Below, in pieces: positions 21,719 to 34,660 of a stretch of 64,000 bases of DNA. The stretch lies in NCBI GenBank assembly GCA_933207985.1, contig OW240917.1, positions 115,086,490 through 115,150,489 on the forward strand, read 5' to 3'. Positions within the stretch are counted from its first letter, which is position 1. Each line of letters opens with the position of its first letter. The position numbers and the translations under genes were made by a program. The stretch is from Pelobates cultripes. Its lineage: Eukaryota; Chordata; Amphibia; Anura; Pelobatidae. The notes beneath the pieces were generated by a model. That model had not been told where the DNA came from. It did no database searches and saw nothing but the letters and a program-made list of their open reading frames with translations.

Positions 21719-23068
21719 AAAAAATTCTCAAGTTAGGATATTTTCTCTTTAAAAAGGGGGTCCAAAGCTACCAAGTGGAAATATTTCAGTGACTCTCTTA
21801 ACTGCTTTCTCCATAGGTGTCTGAGAGCAGTACATGGGCAGTCTAATCCCTTAAAAGTACAATCCAATATGCCCTATCCATGCTTTATCAGGTTAATATA
21901 ATGACAAGAGTGAGGGAGTGGAAGTGAGTTGCTAACACAATATGCTTTTGTTGGTGTGATGTCCAAAGTGACATCATGTTATAAGTCCTTTGACCCAAGC
22001 ATGCTGTGTAGATTCCCCCATGGATCAGCTTTCACCACTGACAAATCAATAAGTAATTCAGCTGACCTCTGTTAGTTTGCAGAACAGAGAAAAATAAAGA
22101 TTCTAAGCTGAGTTTAATGGAACAAAGGGGTAATTACATACAAAGTTATAGACCTATTTAAAGCAGAGGTGACATTGAGCAATATCAGATTAGTCTGTGT
22201 TTCAATGCATTTGCTTAGGATATGCATAAATTAAAAGAGTGATCCAGACATGGACCACTAGTTCACTATGCCTAGAAGGGTATCAGGTACACCTCGAGGC
22301 AGAGGACCAAAGAAGGCCAAAACTATCTGGTCTGCCATAAAGGTGAGATCAGTCTGATATGCCAACAGTATAGGATCACTCTGTAATGGCACAAGTGAGC
22401 AAAAACTATTTTGACACCTAAGCAAAGATTAACCAGATGGTAAGATAAGCTATTGAGTTTCTCTCAGCTTTTGCCCCTTCTCAGAGCGCTTATAAATTCT
22501 GTTTTTGTTTTAATTTCTGACTGAACAGAGAGCCTATAGAGCCTGAAGAGGGGCAAACAGAGTGTGACCTGTAGCCTCACATCATTCTTCTACTGATTAA
22601 AGGCAAGGGGAGGTGTGTTGGAATCGCTGAAGGCAGAGTACTGAAAAGGTTAGGCACCAGGGTCAGTAATGGCCCAGTACTATGTATGGTTTTACTTGGG
22701 TTGGTGACTTATGATCTAAATACTCTCATGACGGACCCCGTGGGATATTTCCCAGGGTGTAGCAGTATAGGGGGCAGACCAAGCTTCCAGACTATGATGA
22801 TGTTTGCAAGTACATGTAGGATGAAACAAGACTTACGACATTCATATCACATGTAGGTCATCATCGGTGGTAATGGGGACATGTGATACAGTCTTCATGC
22901 CTTTGCCATATTGTGCATAACATACTGCTAGAGGTTGCAATGATTTATGTCAAATCTTACAACTCCAGCAGCATACATCTCTCAAAGCCATTTATTGCAG
23001 GTGTCATGCGAGTATTTGTTTTAGAGCAAGCCTTTGCTGATGGTTCAGCAGGTTCTCTACCTATTTCC
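21719..23068. other. Non-coding stretch, nothing recognised
   Basis: No transposon ends or exon-like frames found. The sequence looks unique. Confidence 0.4.
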
Positions 23069-23123
23069 AGGTAGCCAAGGTTTCTGTAACTGATGATCCT
23101 GGTTACAGAAACCATGTCTACCT
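23069..23123. other. Hairpin with perfect 12-bp stem
   Basis: GGTTTCTGTAAC (23079-23090) pairs perfectly with GTTACAGAAACC (23102-23113) across an 11-base loop. AGGTAG (23069-23074) pairs with CTACCT (23118-23123) beyond a 4-by-4 internal loop. The size is near that of a small microRNA precursor, but no seed is recognisable. Confidence 0.55.
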
Positions 23124-23816
23124 AGAGTCAAAATTAACTCTGCATCTACAAACATAAGATTTCTTTTTGTCTGAAAGTGACTTTTATTTGACTTTTCTTG
23201 CTTTATTTCTTCAGCTTTGTGTTGTAGGAGTTAGAAAACAGACTCATCACATACCATACACTAAGTACCCATGGCATACTAGAAACAGAGAAAACTCCAT
23301 GTACTTATAACCATTGAAATACCTTATAAAATTAAAGTTTAACCATTTACAAGGTTAACTTTCCCAATCTGTTCAGCCCTAGGAATACCGAATAAGAAAA
23401 CGGTAAAAGAAGTGAGTGTAATCTGACTAGTGCCAGTCTAGAAACGATGTATTAACCAAGGGAGTTTAATTTGGTATGCTTCTGTTTCTAATCATGGACA
23501 ATTATGTGTAACTACTAACATATGATGGTCAATCTTTGCTAAACTTTGCTATGCCATTAGCCACTTTTTTTTTTTAATTCTTCACTACATTACAAAAGTA
23601 TTAAATCTTACCAGGTATCAGACCTGTGAATGAGTCTTTCCATGTACAGGTGACAGGAAAGAGATACAAAAGGGGTAAAAATTGTGAGGAAGATGAGAGA
23701 GAGAAAAAAAAAAACCCATAGCTTTGGCAAAACAGGACAGGTTGTCAGCATTAGATCAGTAGCTAAAACATGTCGAGAATTACAGGTAGTGAACGATAAC
23801 GAATGAGCACTCAAAG
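23124..23816. other. Non-coding stretch, nothing recognised
   Basis: AT-rich, with short homopurine and poly(A) patches only. Confidence 0.4.
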
Positions 23817-24359
23817 TCAAAGGGATACTTCAACCACCATATCCACTTCTGCTTTTAGAAAAGCTCATAGTTGTAAAAGTCCATATTTGCAACATTTCTG
23901 TTTGAAACGTGATGTGATGTAGGCAGCCCGAAATGCTCTTCTGAGAGTTTATCTAATGTTAATTCTGTGCAAAAGTTACAACTGACACACAACCTGGAAG
24001 AGGAAGGGTGTTTGCCTCCTCCATCCCTTCTTTAAAGTCCTCTCCATTAGTCTAAACTATTTTTTTTTTTTTGTGTGACTCTAATCTTCCTCCCTCCCCT
24101 TACCAGTTCAGAGTGCGCCTAGTGCTCCTCTTTAAAAAAAACATTTGATTGGACCAAGGAGTGGAAGGAAATGATGCAGACAGACACCAGATGGAGGAGC
24201 GAAAAATCCTCGCACAGCACTGGATTCCAGGTAAGCTTTAGCTTAACTTTATTGTTGTTTTTTTAACTAATAAAGGGGGACCTATTAAATAGTGCCCAAA
24301 TAGGGCACAATAAAGTATAAAAAAAAAAAAAGTATAAAAAGGTTGGAGTAACCCTTTAA
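23817..24359. mobile_element. Kolobok-like MITE, second subfamily
   Basis: Left end CAAAGGGATACTTCAACC pairs with the right end GGTTGGAGTAACCCTTT, an inverted repeat of about 16 bases. The AAAGGG ends match the T2 group, but the interior differs from the common MITEs here. It has poly(T) at 24060-24074 and poly(A) at 24319-24332. Confidence 0.75.
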
Positions 24360-26403
24360 CTTTTACCAATCAGTTTCTGGAGGCAAATTTAGTCAAATTC
24401 AAAAACTTGTGACATATATCGATGTCTTCCGGATGCAGTATTACCCAACTTGGCTAAATGCATGCTTGTGAAATTCTAGTGCTGACAGTTTTAAATAGAC
24501 GTATCAATAATAATCATCACCTTGGGCAAGAACTAAAGATTAAATAAGACAACATTATTATTTCTGCTGTCTCTCTTCAAATATACAGGCAGTTTTAAAA
24601 CAATGCATTATCTAAATACCGACTAATTTTTTGGGAACTTCTAGAAAAATTATATAGCTAAAAATGGAATAATCTATATATGTTGAATTGATAGCCCATA
24701 TTTTATTAATTATTTAGAATGATTTCATATTAGGCAGTTAAAGAGTTAAATAAATTAAATTCCTCTGTTTTGGAAATTGCTATTATGCTAATAAATTGCA
24801 ATTTAAGTCTAATAAATCTATTGCTGGTGTCCTTGCATGACAATTGAAATATGTCTTGAGTCCAATGAAGTGGAACTAATGTCAGCTATTTAGGTTTCCT
24901 CCCGGAGTGTTGGGAATGGAAAGACGGAACTCTAGAGACATTAAAGCAGGCATGTCAGCAAGCCCTTAGTGTAGCAGCGTTGACAGGAGCTTGTCATGAG
25001 AAAATATAGTGGTGAAAAAAATAGCTAATTGGAGCATTGTTAAACATTGCGCTTCTTAGCATTTTTATCGTATTTTTCATATAAAGCATGTCTGCAAACT
25101 GGTATAAAATCATACTAACATTTCAAAAATACAAAAATATCACAGCACATTGACTTTAATCATAACTAACTTTTGAATTTTTTTTTATTTTATGCTTTTT
25201 TTTTTTTTTTTTTATAGGGGCAATAGTAGAAACAATGTTGCTGCCACTACATACAAAGTAATACAGACTGTTTTAAAAATACAAAGTGTTAAACTCAGAT
25301 AGTGACATTGTGACAGTCACGTGAGAGTTTATTATGCCAAGGACTGTTGCTGTCAAGCAGCATCACTACGTAACACAGCCAATCAGTAATAGCTTTTATT
25401 GGACTAAAAGCCTCTCACTGCTACTGCCTCTTTTGCTGACCCAGGCAGCTTCACATTTAAACATGGAAGAATAGGATACCATGATATATGCCTTAAATAG
25501 CACATGTAATTTTATCTTCACTCTGGTTTTATTGTGCAACTATTAACCCTTTAATGGCTGAAGTTTTTCTGAGATTCCATGACTGGCTTTTTTGGCACTT
25601 TTACTATGGGTTTTGTCTACTGTACTTTTACACTTTCTCAGGCATATTATATATTGGGTTTTTCTTCACAGATGTGGCTTTCTTCTGATATGCAATGTAT
25701 ATGCATATCACAATAATGACTTTGAAAAATAAATATTCAAAAACTTGTTTTACTAGATCTAAGAGTTTAATATATGGAATTTAACAGATAATTACTACAA
25801 GGAGCAAATTATGCTTTTAAAACTAAACCTGCTGAAACTATAAAGAATTAAATATCTAGTTTCTACAAGTATAGCATTTTGTTTAGCGATTATTTTGGAT
25901 GATGTGATTGCTAATAAATAGTTTACATTTGTAAACTAGAAGTAGCAGACTGTAATTAAAAGATTAACAGCTGTCAGAATTAAGGAGGCATATCTGAATC
26001 TTAAATGCTGGCACAGTAACCTTTTAATAAATAAGTAATATACTCTGAAGCTGCCCATTGTAGGTAGTATCAGGTTGATTCTTATAGAAATTGCATGGAA
26101 GGCTAGTCAATACAAGTTATAGCATGGTCTGGTATAAGTACAGCAAAGTACTAGACTAATCATTAAATTAAATATAATGCACTAGAGATGTACACAGAAA
26201 GCTTTTTTGTTTAGTTTAGTTTCGGCTGAACTTCGGTAAATGTCAGTTCGGTCAAACCAAAAATACAGAATTTTGTACAACAATTATTCCCAGAATTAAT
26301 CCAAAAGACCCTTGGAGGGAATAATAATAATAAAATACTAAACACACACACACATACAAGAGTATTTTTGTTTTGACAGTGTGATAATTAACACTCTATA
26401 GAG
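24360..26403. other. AT-rich repeat-poor stretch
   Basis: No gene or transposon ends. At 24720-24900 there is homeodomain-like TAATTGC/CAATTTAAG content that could belong to a conserved non-coding element, though I cannot test conservation. A poly(T) tract lies at 25197-25214. Confidence 0.4.
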
Positions 26404-26536
26404 TAGACTGTAAGCTCGTTGGAGCAGGGTCCTCTTCAACCTATTGTTCCTGTAAGTTTTCTTGTAATTGTCCTATTTATAATTAATCCCCCCTCTCATA
26501 ATATTGTAAAGGCAATAATAATAATAATAATAATAA
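26404..26536 (+). repeat. SINE-like unit with AAT tail
   Basis: CTGTAAGCTCGTTGGAGCAG, then GTAATTGTCCTATTTATAAT and ATATTGTAAAGG before (AAT)n: the same family as 7500 and 8203. Confidence 0.7.
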
Positions 26537-26679
26537 TGTAATATTAACATGATGCAAGCACTAAGCTTGCCTGGTTGAAAGTGGGTGAGAGTGAGCATTA
26601 GTAAGTGTGATTTTAAGTGCCCTTTAAAAGGATAAGCGATCGTCTGGACCGACAGTTTGAGGCTGTCATATCAAATAGT

Positions 26680-26748
26680 TTAACCCCTTAAGGACACATG
26701 ACATGTCATGATTCCCTTTTATTCCAGAAGTTTGGTCCTTAAGGGGTA
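26680..26748. mobile_element. Short palindromic TTAA MITE (copy 2 of 4)
   Basis: The unit agrees with the 45345 copy base for base except for one lost T in its right TTAA. Confidence 0.8.
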
Positions 26749-27589
26749 AAGGATGTCGAAGCTAAAGTTTGGCAACTTTAGATATTAGATAGACCTTATG
26801 AGGCATTGCAAAAAAGCTAGTTACTAGAATATACAGCTGGCCATTAGAGTTTGCCATTGTTGTTACAGAAACTGAAGTTAGTCACTTCACATATTTAAGT
26901 GAGAATTTGATCATCCCATACAGTGTGAGGCTGACATTACAGTATGTATGAATCAGGTTATTGTATATTGTGCAATGATGTTTCTACAGTAAATACGATG
27001 CCAGACATTACATGCAGTGTGAGGTTATTATAATAAGCATGAGGACAGTGTCTATCATAGGAAGTTCTTCATTACAGTAAGCACGGGGACAGTTTTTGTA
27101 AATATATAGTGTTGGGCTAACGCTAAAGGAAGTATGAGACCAGTCATATAGTATAAAGCTGTTATTACAGTAACATGCATCCCACCATTTCTAATGGACA
27201 AAGAGGTGTGAGCGGGGGTGTTCCGAGGAGTGTTAGGGGACTTACTAATAAGTTATCAGACACTAAAATCGAATTAAGAAAAAGAACAATTAGGGATTTA
27301 GGCCCAACGTAGGAACTTTCCTTCCTACATAGGGACAACTTGTATGTATGCAGCAAGAATGTGAATAGTCATATAGTTTAAACAGGTCAATGCAGGAAGT
27401 ATGAGAAAAGTCGTACAGGATGTCAATACTATAAGGATTAAGCATGTTGTATAGTATGAACTTGATACTGTTGTAAGTATGAGTCCAGTCATAAATTACG
27501 AGGATGTCATTATATTACGTATGAGGCCTAATGTATAATATTAGGCTATTATTACAGTAAGTATGAGGCTTGTCATATTGTAAAGCGGG

Positions 27590-28260
27590 ACACCGGTGTG
27601 AAAGGGCTAGTAAAGGGGGGCCGGTCCACCCGAATTACTGGCAGGTAAGCCTGGCATGGATGCATGTCAGACTGAGTGCAAATCAAGAAGGCCAGCCCAT
27701 TGAGGGCAGGGCATGCATGGATCACTGTTTCTGTGCTCTCAGCAGGGTCCTTGAGCTCTCAGTGTAGCGCAAGCTCATCTAATGATGCAATCAAGCTACA
27801 CTTTTTGGGGACAGTTCCTTCATGTTTCAAAAAGGACGACACCAGAAAACAAAGTTGGGATGGTGAATCTGGACTTGAAAATAATTGTGACTGTTGTGGG
27901 GCATGCAGTAAGTATGGTTACCACTTAACATTAGTGTCCTGGAATCAGGATGCCATTGGGATGGGTAAAATGAGGCAGATCAGAGATGCAAATTGTTTCA
28001 CTTGCACTGCCCAAAAGGGGTGGGCTTGCCCAAAATGATGCTGTGTCCAACTGAAGAACTAGTATTTCAGCCGAACGTTAATACATGCCAGGCTGCCTGT
28101 TAATCATCCACTCCAACCCAATAAGAGTAAATCCAAAGAGCATGGTTTCAGTGCTCCTGCAGGGTGCTATTTCCATGAGCAGGGCGTAAGTGAGTCGAAT
28201 GAAATTGTGCTTTCGGGGACAGTTCTCTGCTGCTCCCAAGAGCACAAGGAACAAACCACG
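27590..28260 (+). repeat. Interspersed repeat, unknown family (two related parts)
   Basis: The motif 'ctacactttttggggacagtt' at 27795 and 'ttgtgctttcggggacagtt' at 28205 mark two related segments. The reverse complement of the same block (aactgtccccaaaaagtgca, ggccagcctgattgatt) is at 40200-40640. No coding function is recognised, and the frames here are incidental. Confidence 0.55.
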
Positions 28261-28284
28261 AAATAGTGCAAACGTATTCCACAG

Positions 28285-28399
28285 TACTTTACAATATTAT
28301 AAAGGGAGGGGGAAATGTAATAGAGGAGACCATTACAAAAATATTACAGGAACAATAGGCTGAAGAGGACCCTGCTCGAAAAAGCTTACAATCTAGAAA
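28285..28399 (-). repeat. SINE-like unit, reverse orientation
   Basis: AGTACTTTACAATATTATAA through GAAGAGGACCCTGCTCG and AGCTTACAATCTAG is the reverse complement of the unit at 26404, without its microsatellite tail. Confidence 0.65.
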
Positions 28400-28444
28400 G
28401 GTTTCATTATGTATAATGTTAGGATGTCATTACAGTCAGTATCC

Positions 28445-28785
28445 AAAATGGAAAGTCTTGTAGGGTATTTCCAGTATGCAGCGATTAGTACCTACAAAAA
28501 GTGGTGCAAGGAAGAACAACTGGTGAACCGGTGCCAAGGTCATGGACATCCAAGGCTCATTGAATCACGTGGGGATCAAAGGCTAGCCTGTCTGGTCTGA
28601 TTACACAGAAGAGCTACTGTAGCTTAAATTGCTGAAAAACGTAATGCTGGCTGTAATAGAAAGGTGTCTGAACACACAAGGACATTGCAGTTTGCTGTGT
28701 ATGGGGCCGGTCAGAGTGCCAAAAGCGCCTTCATTGGCGATGTGAGCATCAGTACTGGACCATAGTGAAATGGAAGAAGGTTGTG
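28445..28785 (+). pseudogene. Tc1-like transposase fragment, N-terminal part
   Basis: The plus strand carries a 340-base internal piece of the same Tc1-like family as 13326-16482. I recognise it from nucleotide similarity to the region coding for the N-terminal DNA-binding part: 'tcttgtagggtatttccagtatgcagcg', an exact family landmark, then 'aactggtgaaccgg' and 'ctggaccatagtgaaatgga'. The open frame to 28600 reads ESLVGYFQYAAISTYKKW and RGDQRLACLV, then stops. Neither terminus is present, and the catalytic core is missing. It sits inside minisatellite units, which continue on both sides, so it arrived either by insertion of a fragment or with later deletion of its ends. Confidence 0.78.
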
Positions 28786-28844
28786 AGGCTTCCATTACAG
28801 TAAGTTCAAGGGTGGACAAATCATATATAGAGGATTATTCACTA

Positions 28845-28925
28845 AAGTGAGAATTGGCAGAAATTCAAAAGTGAATTTAATATAAATTTCGAACTTAAGG
28901 CCACGTCTTTTCTTTTAATATTGCT
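28845..28925 (+). repeat. Interspersed repeat fragment ('TTATTCACTAAA' family)
   Basis: GGATTATTCACTAAAGTGAG AATTGGCAG is shared with 63245-63350 and, reversed, with 52575-52715. The family is unknown. Confidence 0.5.
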
Positions 28926-31015
28926 TGTTTTTTCTTTAAAGTGGTTATGCTCTTGAAGTGCACTTTAATACCAATGTATCTCTTACAAGCATATTTTAGC
29001 AACGTTCCTTCTAAGGTCAAAGTATATTTTTGCTAAACAGAGGAACCAACCGCAAAAAGAAAAAAAAACAAACAGTTTCATCAGTTTGCAAACTATATGC
29101 ACCGATTAACAAGTAATCCGTTTTAAGACAGACCATATGCAATGGGCAAGTAGTAAACATTTTTTTTATCTGATATAACTAATCAAAATGGGAATATTTA
29201 CAATTAAAATGCAAGACTAACAACAGTTCAAATCTTTTCTAGGTTACATCTTCTAGAATATTTATTTAATCACTTTGCATCTGCTGTGAAAGATGCCAGG
29301 AATGGTACTTAAGAGATGTGAAGGAACATACTTTCATCAATCATTGGACACATTACTAATTCCCCTTTGATTGTCTAATTAGTAAGAAAGCGTGCTACAG
29401 AATAATACCCTACTGACTACAAACCAATCACGCGTTAGGCCAACTATTTTTTTTTTTATTTATTTTTTTTAATTTTAGCAGAATTCTAGGAAGCAAAAAT
29501 ACTTTAGATAAAAAGTAGGTTTGAGGTAAAAAAAATTAAACTTCTATTTGCTATAAATACAACAAGCAGGATTTTGTTAAGCACATTTATACAAACATGA
29601 GTAATTTGTAGCTGGCTTAATAGTCCCCTATCTTAGTAAATCACATTGCCCTTATAAATATGTCACTTTGCAAGACGGAATTGTATTACCCTTACACTTA
29701 AGGTGACGGCAGCAGTATTTGCAATGTAATCATTTTCAAATTGTCACTTCTGTTCTTAACGTGGTTACTTTAGAATTTCCACAAGACACATCCGAGAAGC
29801 CTTCTGCTTGACCAGCTGTTTCATAGATTACAAAATCAATAGACATACCAATTCCAACTATACCAAACGAAACAGGCTAATATATCAGCTAACGTAGCTC
29901 CAAGTCCAAGAGTATAAATTTTAAACGGAAATCACTGAAATAGCATTTATTTCAGCTCTGCTTATAAATTGGCTTATTATGGTATGCAAATCAGTGTTGA
30001 CCCTGTTGTGGCGTATTGTGCAATGTGTCTGCTTCTGTCTGTCTACAGTCCAAAGACAGACATTGTGATGGCAAGGTGTGGCCATCATAATGTACAATGT
30101 TGTTTATACCACACTGCCATCTACTTTCTATAACCTTATTTCAAATATCTTCACACTAAATAAGTGCATTTTGTAGCCACATTATTGGATCCCCTGTGCT
30201 GCTTAGAATTTTACGTCAGATTCAATTTTACAATCAGTGCACAATATATTTGCCATTTCAAGAGATTCTCGCAAGCAATTGTTATGTTTAATACTAAAAT
30301 TTTCTCCATTATGTATGAATGTACTCATAACCAACATAAAATAAACAAAACGCAAACCAAAACAATGCTAAATAATATAGTGACAGCTGGTACTGATGCA
30401 GTTAATAGCCACTATGTCATGCAGCGTAACCTTTCAAGGGTTACAGTGAATCCAAAGAGCCATCTAAACATCTCTCATCATCAATGTGCTTGCAACGTTC
30501 AGTTTACCAGCCCTTCTCACACAGCTTCCTAGCAAGCCAGCAAAAACAAACGTACACTCAAAACAAATCGTTAACTGGTAAATTTTTAGCTGTGCAGACT
30601 TTGGCTACAGCTGCAGGCAAGGTAAATCTGGTGATATCTGTCACTCTCGGTACAAATCCGTTCCTTTACTTCGAACAAGAAGCTTACAGCAATAGGAGAG
30701 AAGCTAAAATCCTCAGTCACGCCTAAGAAACCACTCTGCCTTCATCCTAGCCGTCCAGACCTTAAGAAGCATGCTTTAAACACTGTGCAGATGTGCTCTC
30801 CTTTCCAGATGCGTTACCTTTTTGGGTCTCTTCTTTCTCATGTTGGCCCCATTATATCTTTCCCCTCCATCAGTTTTTTGACTAGTTTCTTCGTTCATCA
30901 TGTTAAAATGCTTCTCCAGAGAAGAGCTCTGCCATTAAACCCTCTTCACAGAACGGACCACTGTGTCGCTGGCTCGAATGGAGGATGGGGAGGGAGGGAA
31001 GGAGGAGAAGCAATA
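28926..31015. other. Repeat-poor non-coding stretch
   Basis: No transposon ends are visible. Short frames at 30164-31154 have no domain. The GC rise at 30950-31020 borders the motif cluster described next. Confidence 0.4.
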
Positions 31016-31036
31016 TGACGTTGCCATGGTAGCGAC
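31016..31036 (+). promoter_or_regulatory. Possible CRE half-site overlapping an RFX X-box
   Basis: TGACG (31016-31020) runs into GTTGCCATGGTAGC (31020-31033), which fits the X-box consensus GTNRCCNNRGYAAC at 13 of 14 positions. RFX and CREB/ATF factors often bind adjacent sites. No gene start is recognisable nearby, so any role as promoter or enhancer is inference. Confidence 0.35.
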
Positions 31037-33960
31037 TGCCACAAATGTTTATCTGCCTACATTGTTAAATCTGATTCCACCAATTACCAACAGGATCTGT
31101 TCTTTTCACAAAGGAGGCAAGCACAGAGCAAAGCAAGCTAACACCACTGACTGAGCACTTACACATGTTCGCTTTTTAATTTAAACTGAAAAGCACAAGT
31201 TAATGTTAATGCAATCCCATATACTGGAATCCTATAATATATTTAACATCATGTCATAGATTTACGTAAATCCCTTCTAATCTGGATTAATGGAACATGT
31301 AGACATGCTTTTGAAAAACAGGAAAAATCTGAAATTAATTTATATCTTTAATGCATATGTAGCTTGTTGTACTAAAGGCAGAACTTTCTATTTGCAGGGA
31401 ATTTTTATTTCTTAACCCACCTCAGGGTGATACTCATTTGTAAAGAATACAACATTTTTTTTTATAGTTGTCTGTGTGAAATTTAAATATTAATTTTAGT
31501 CTATCATTAATTTACACTATTTTCTTCCTAGCTTAGGTAAAATTTGTTCTAGGGTTTTAAGCAATCATTGCATTAAGAGAGGAGGACTATTCACTAAACA
31601 GTTAACTGTGTGGGTATGAAAACCAAGCTCCGAAAACAAAACAAAAATTGATTAAACCCCAGTTCAAAATTGTATAGATATTTCTAGATATAATGTCAGA
31701 AATGCAACCATTACCTTTTACCTTTAAGTCCACTGCAATACACAACATAGCAAATAAATATTTTTAATAAATCTAAAGCATGCCAAAAAAGGGAAAGTCA
31801 TTTTGAAAATGCATACTTTTTTTTGAAGCACAAATAAAAACGCTTGTCCTGAGGATAAGTACTTGTAAAAGAGCAATCACCATGGAAACGAAGAGCATGT
31901 CTTTCAACAGTTTGCACTTTCTCCTAGAAGAGGTGTTTTGCCAGATAAATATCTCCCTGTTTATTTAACAAGTATGCTAAATAAAGTACACACAAACTGC
32001 AGTGAACATATTAGCAGTGGATGTACTACAACTCACATAACCACTAGGCAGCTTTATGCTTCTTGTAAACAGCAATAAGCTCAGTCCAATACATTTATTA
32101 ACAAAATAAGAAGAAATTATTCATCACCTCAGCAAAAGCAATTTACTGAAATCGTGCCAGAGAACCATTTTAGAGAGAATTATCCTTATAGTCATTTTTG
32201 TTTAGTACACCTACAGTTGCAGTACCCACTGGGTCACCCATGAATACAGGTTAAGAGGTTAATACATACTCATCTTACAACACCACGCATAATACTTTTT
32301 GAGACTTGTGCATTTGGATTCAAATGAATCACAATTTCAGATTAATTTGCCTGAATTTCAGTTGATCAACGATTCATCCAAATTCTTTAATTCCAAACTG
32401 CCATATGGTCGAATCACAAAAACAAAACGGGCAATGAATTTGTGAATCAGAGATTTGTCTTTTGCATCAGAAAATGGCAGAGGAAATTAAGATTTAATTT
32501 TTTATTATTGCTGTACACTAATAGGCATATTCTCACGCCAATTGTTTTGTTTGAAACATTTTGCCTGAAAAGACTGCATGGAAAATTTGTCTGAATCAAA
32601 ATCACCACGTGGCATTCGGATCAATCGAAATTTTCTGTCAAGCACAAAAATATACAAAATATTATTTTTATAATGGCAAACTGGGCTACAGTTGATCTAT
32701 AACAAATGTTGCTTTATTGAGAAGCATTTTTTTTTTTATGGTTTATACAATTACATGTGTGGTTCTTAGATGCAAAGAATGAAAGCTGGAATTAAATATC
32801 TCTGTTGAAGAATAGATAGTCAGGTGTAGAGGGTGTGTGAATTCAGTATTTCAGTATCTCTCGATACCCTATAGCTAAATATAGCTCCCAGCACTGTCTG
32901 TCCCCAGGGCAAAGAGTGATACAGTGAGAGTGAGACTGTAATAAAGACATACCGTTCACACAATGCTTCTACATAAATGTAGCATTAAAGTAATTAGATA
33001 ATAAAATCAGTTGTTACAAGGGAATATTATGGGTTAATGAAAAAAGACAATAATTACAGAGGCAACCACTGGAAAAGGCAAAGATAACGGGAATATGGGG
33101 GTACAAATTCTATATTCAACAGGAATGCTTAGTGCTGTACTACAATGACGCATAGTTCTGAAGCATACTTATGTACTAAGCTGAGTGTTCATCCAAAACC
33201 ATAACCTCCACGTAAGAAAGATCCAGGCCTATGCTGCAGTATGAATAATACAATAGACTGTTTTCCAGTGGGTGTTAAGTAATTTAACAATCAGAGTGCA
33301 AGCAATAAAGTGTTCCCCATAAGCACTTTGTACCACAGCAAGAGGTGGGCTGATTACCAACTATCACTTCCCACATACCATTAAAGTATAGGTTTCCATG
33401 ACTCTGCTAACAATAATTAAGACTTCAGGTTCAATGAAGAACTGAGAAATGATCTGTATGTGTATAATAGGCCTCAACAAGCTGCAATATTTAAATACAG
33501 ACACATTACAAATAGCAAAAGAGGTTCATAAAGGAACGCAGCACGTTATGTAACTCACTCATTTATCAACAAATGCATTAAACCAGAAATTATGCTGTCA
33601 TATTCATTTTTCTTATATTCACACTGGGTACATGCAATAAGCAGTTAGTATGTTTAATTAACAGTTCAAAAAGTGCACTTTAATTGGCCAGCAATAATTA
33701 ATCCTAAACATACAGAGAACCCAATAAAAGTCAGGACAGAAATGTACTTTTCTAAAATAATGGAAAATGTTCAGTGGGTGAAAGAGGGTTTTGCAGTCTC
33801 ATCTTCATGTATAGTTTGAAGAAGTGAGTGGCAGGCGTTAGAATTCTAATGGCAATCAAGATATTTGGTTAAATATATATATATTTTTAAATTAAAGGAG
33901 AAATACATAGGTTTGACTGCACAGATGAGAATTTAGTACATAGCATATTACATGGTTCAG
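31037..33960. other. Repeat-poor non-coding stretch
   Basis: About 3 kb with no clear element. A second X-box-like phrase (ATCACCATGGAAAC) is at 31875. At 32285-32645 is a degenerate AT-rich segment with repeated 'attcggatcaa/gaatca' phrases that may be an old transposon. Confidence 0.4.
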
Positions 33961-34179
33961 TAGTATGCTAACTGGGGGGCTAACTCCCATCCCTCCTGTC
34001 ACTCCGTGTATCGATCTGGATATTAAATTTTATTATCTTATGCCTAGGTCTCGAAATGAGGGAGCGGCCTCTCCAATAGAGGCAGTAGGTGCTCCTGCTT
34101 CCCCACCAGGGACCCCAACATCTGGTCTTTTGTCCAAGTGCTCATAATGTTAGGAGCAGGAGAGGGAAATTTAATGAGT

Positions 34180-34450
34180 CTGAGTGTGACTCAATTTGAC
34201 TGTGTGTCAGTATAAGACGGTCTGTGAGTGGCTGTGTGTGTGTGAGTGTATGTGACTGTGAATGTATGGGACTGCGTACATGATATTTTGTTTGTGACTA
34301 TATGTATCTATGTATGAGTGTGACTGTGTGCTAATGTGTGTCTTGGTATACAGGAGTGTGTGTATTATTGTATGATTATGCATGTTGTAACTACATGTGA
34401 TTATGCGTCTGTTTGTATTGCTGTGCCCGAGTTTGTGTGTATGCATAGGA
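34180..34450. repeat. Degenerate TGTGAC-type low-complexity tract
   Basis: Units of the form TGTGACTGTG and TGTATGTGAC recur with changes across about 270 bases. The long frame on the minus strand (34446-34207) is histidine- and threonine-rich repeat translation only. Confidence 0.7.
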
Positions 34451-34660
34451 CTGTATGTATGGGGTTAAAGGACAAAAAGTGTAAAATGGTTAAGAAACAC
34501 TAAAGGTGGAGGAGTCGACCAGTAGGAGGGGACTGGTGCGAAGCAGTCCCCAGGTAATTTCGGAAACCATTCAACAGTTTGACTACTTACTAGTACAGCC
34601 AGGTGTAGTGGTTATGGCGCTTGGAGGGTTCCTTTTAACAAGTAAAATTGCAGCAGGAAG

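Larger units (their letters stand above)
26890..28830. repeat. Degenerate minisatellite with embedded fragments
   Basis: A unit of roughly 55-65 bases recurs with heavy divergence: 'attacagtaagtatgagg', 'cagtcatatagt', 'gaggctgtcatt'. It is clear at 26920-27180, 27360-27590, 28405-28445 and 28785-28815. Three foreign blocks break it up: 27180-27350, 27590-28400 and a Tc1 fragment at 28445-28785. Confidence 0.6.

Noticed and set aside
30164..31154. Cluster of plus-strand frames up to 122 codons, considered as host exons
   Set aside because: They overlap in different frames, contain no recognisable domain and lack consistent splice signals.
31875..31890. ATCACCATGGAAAC as a second RFX site
   Set aside because: It departs from the X-box consensus at too many positions to list as a feature.
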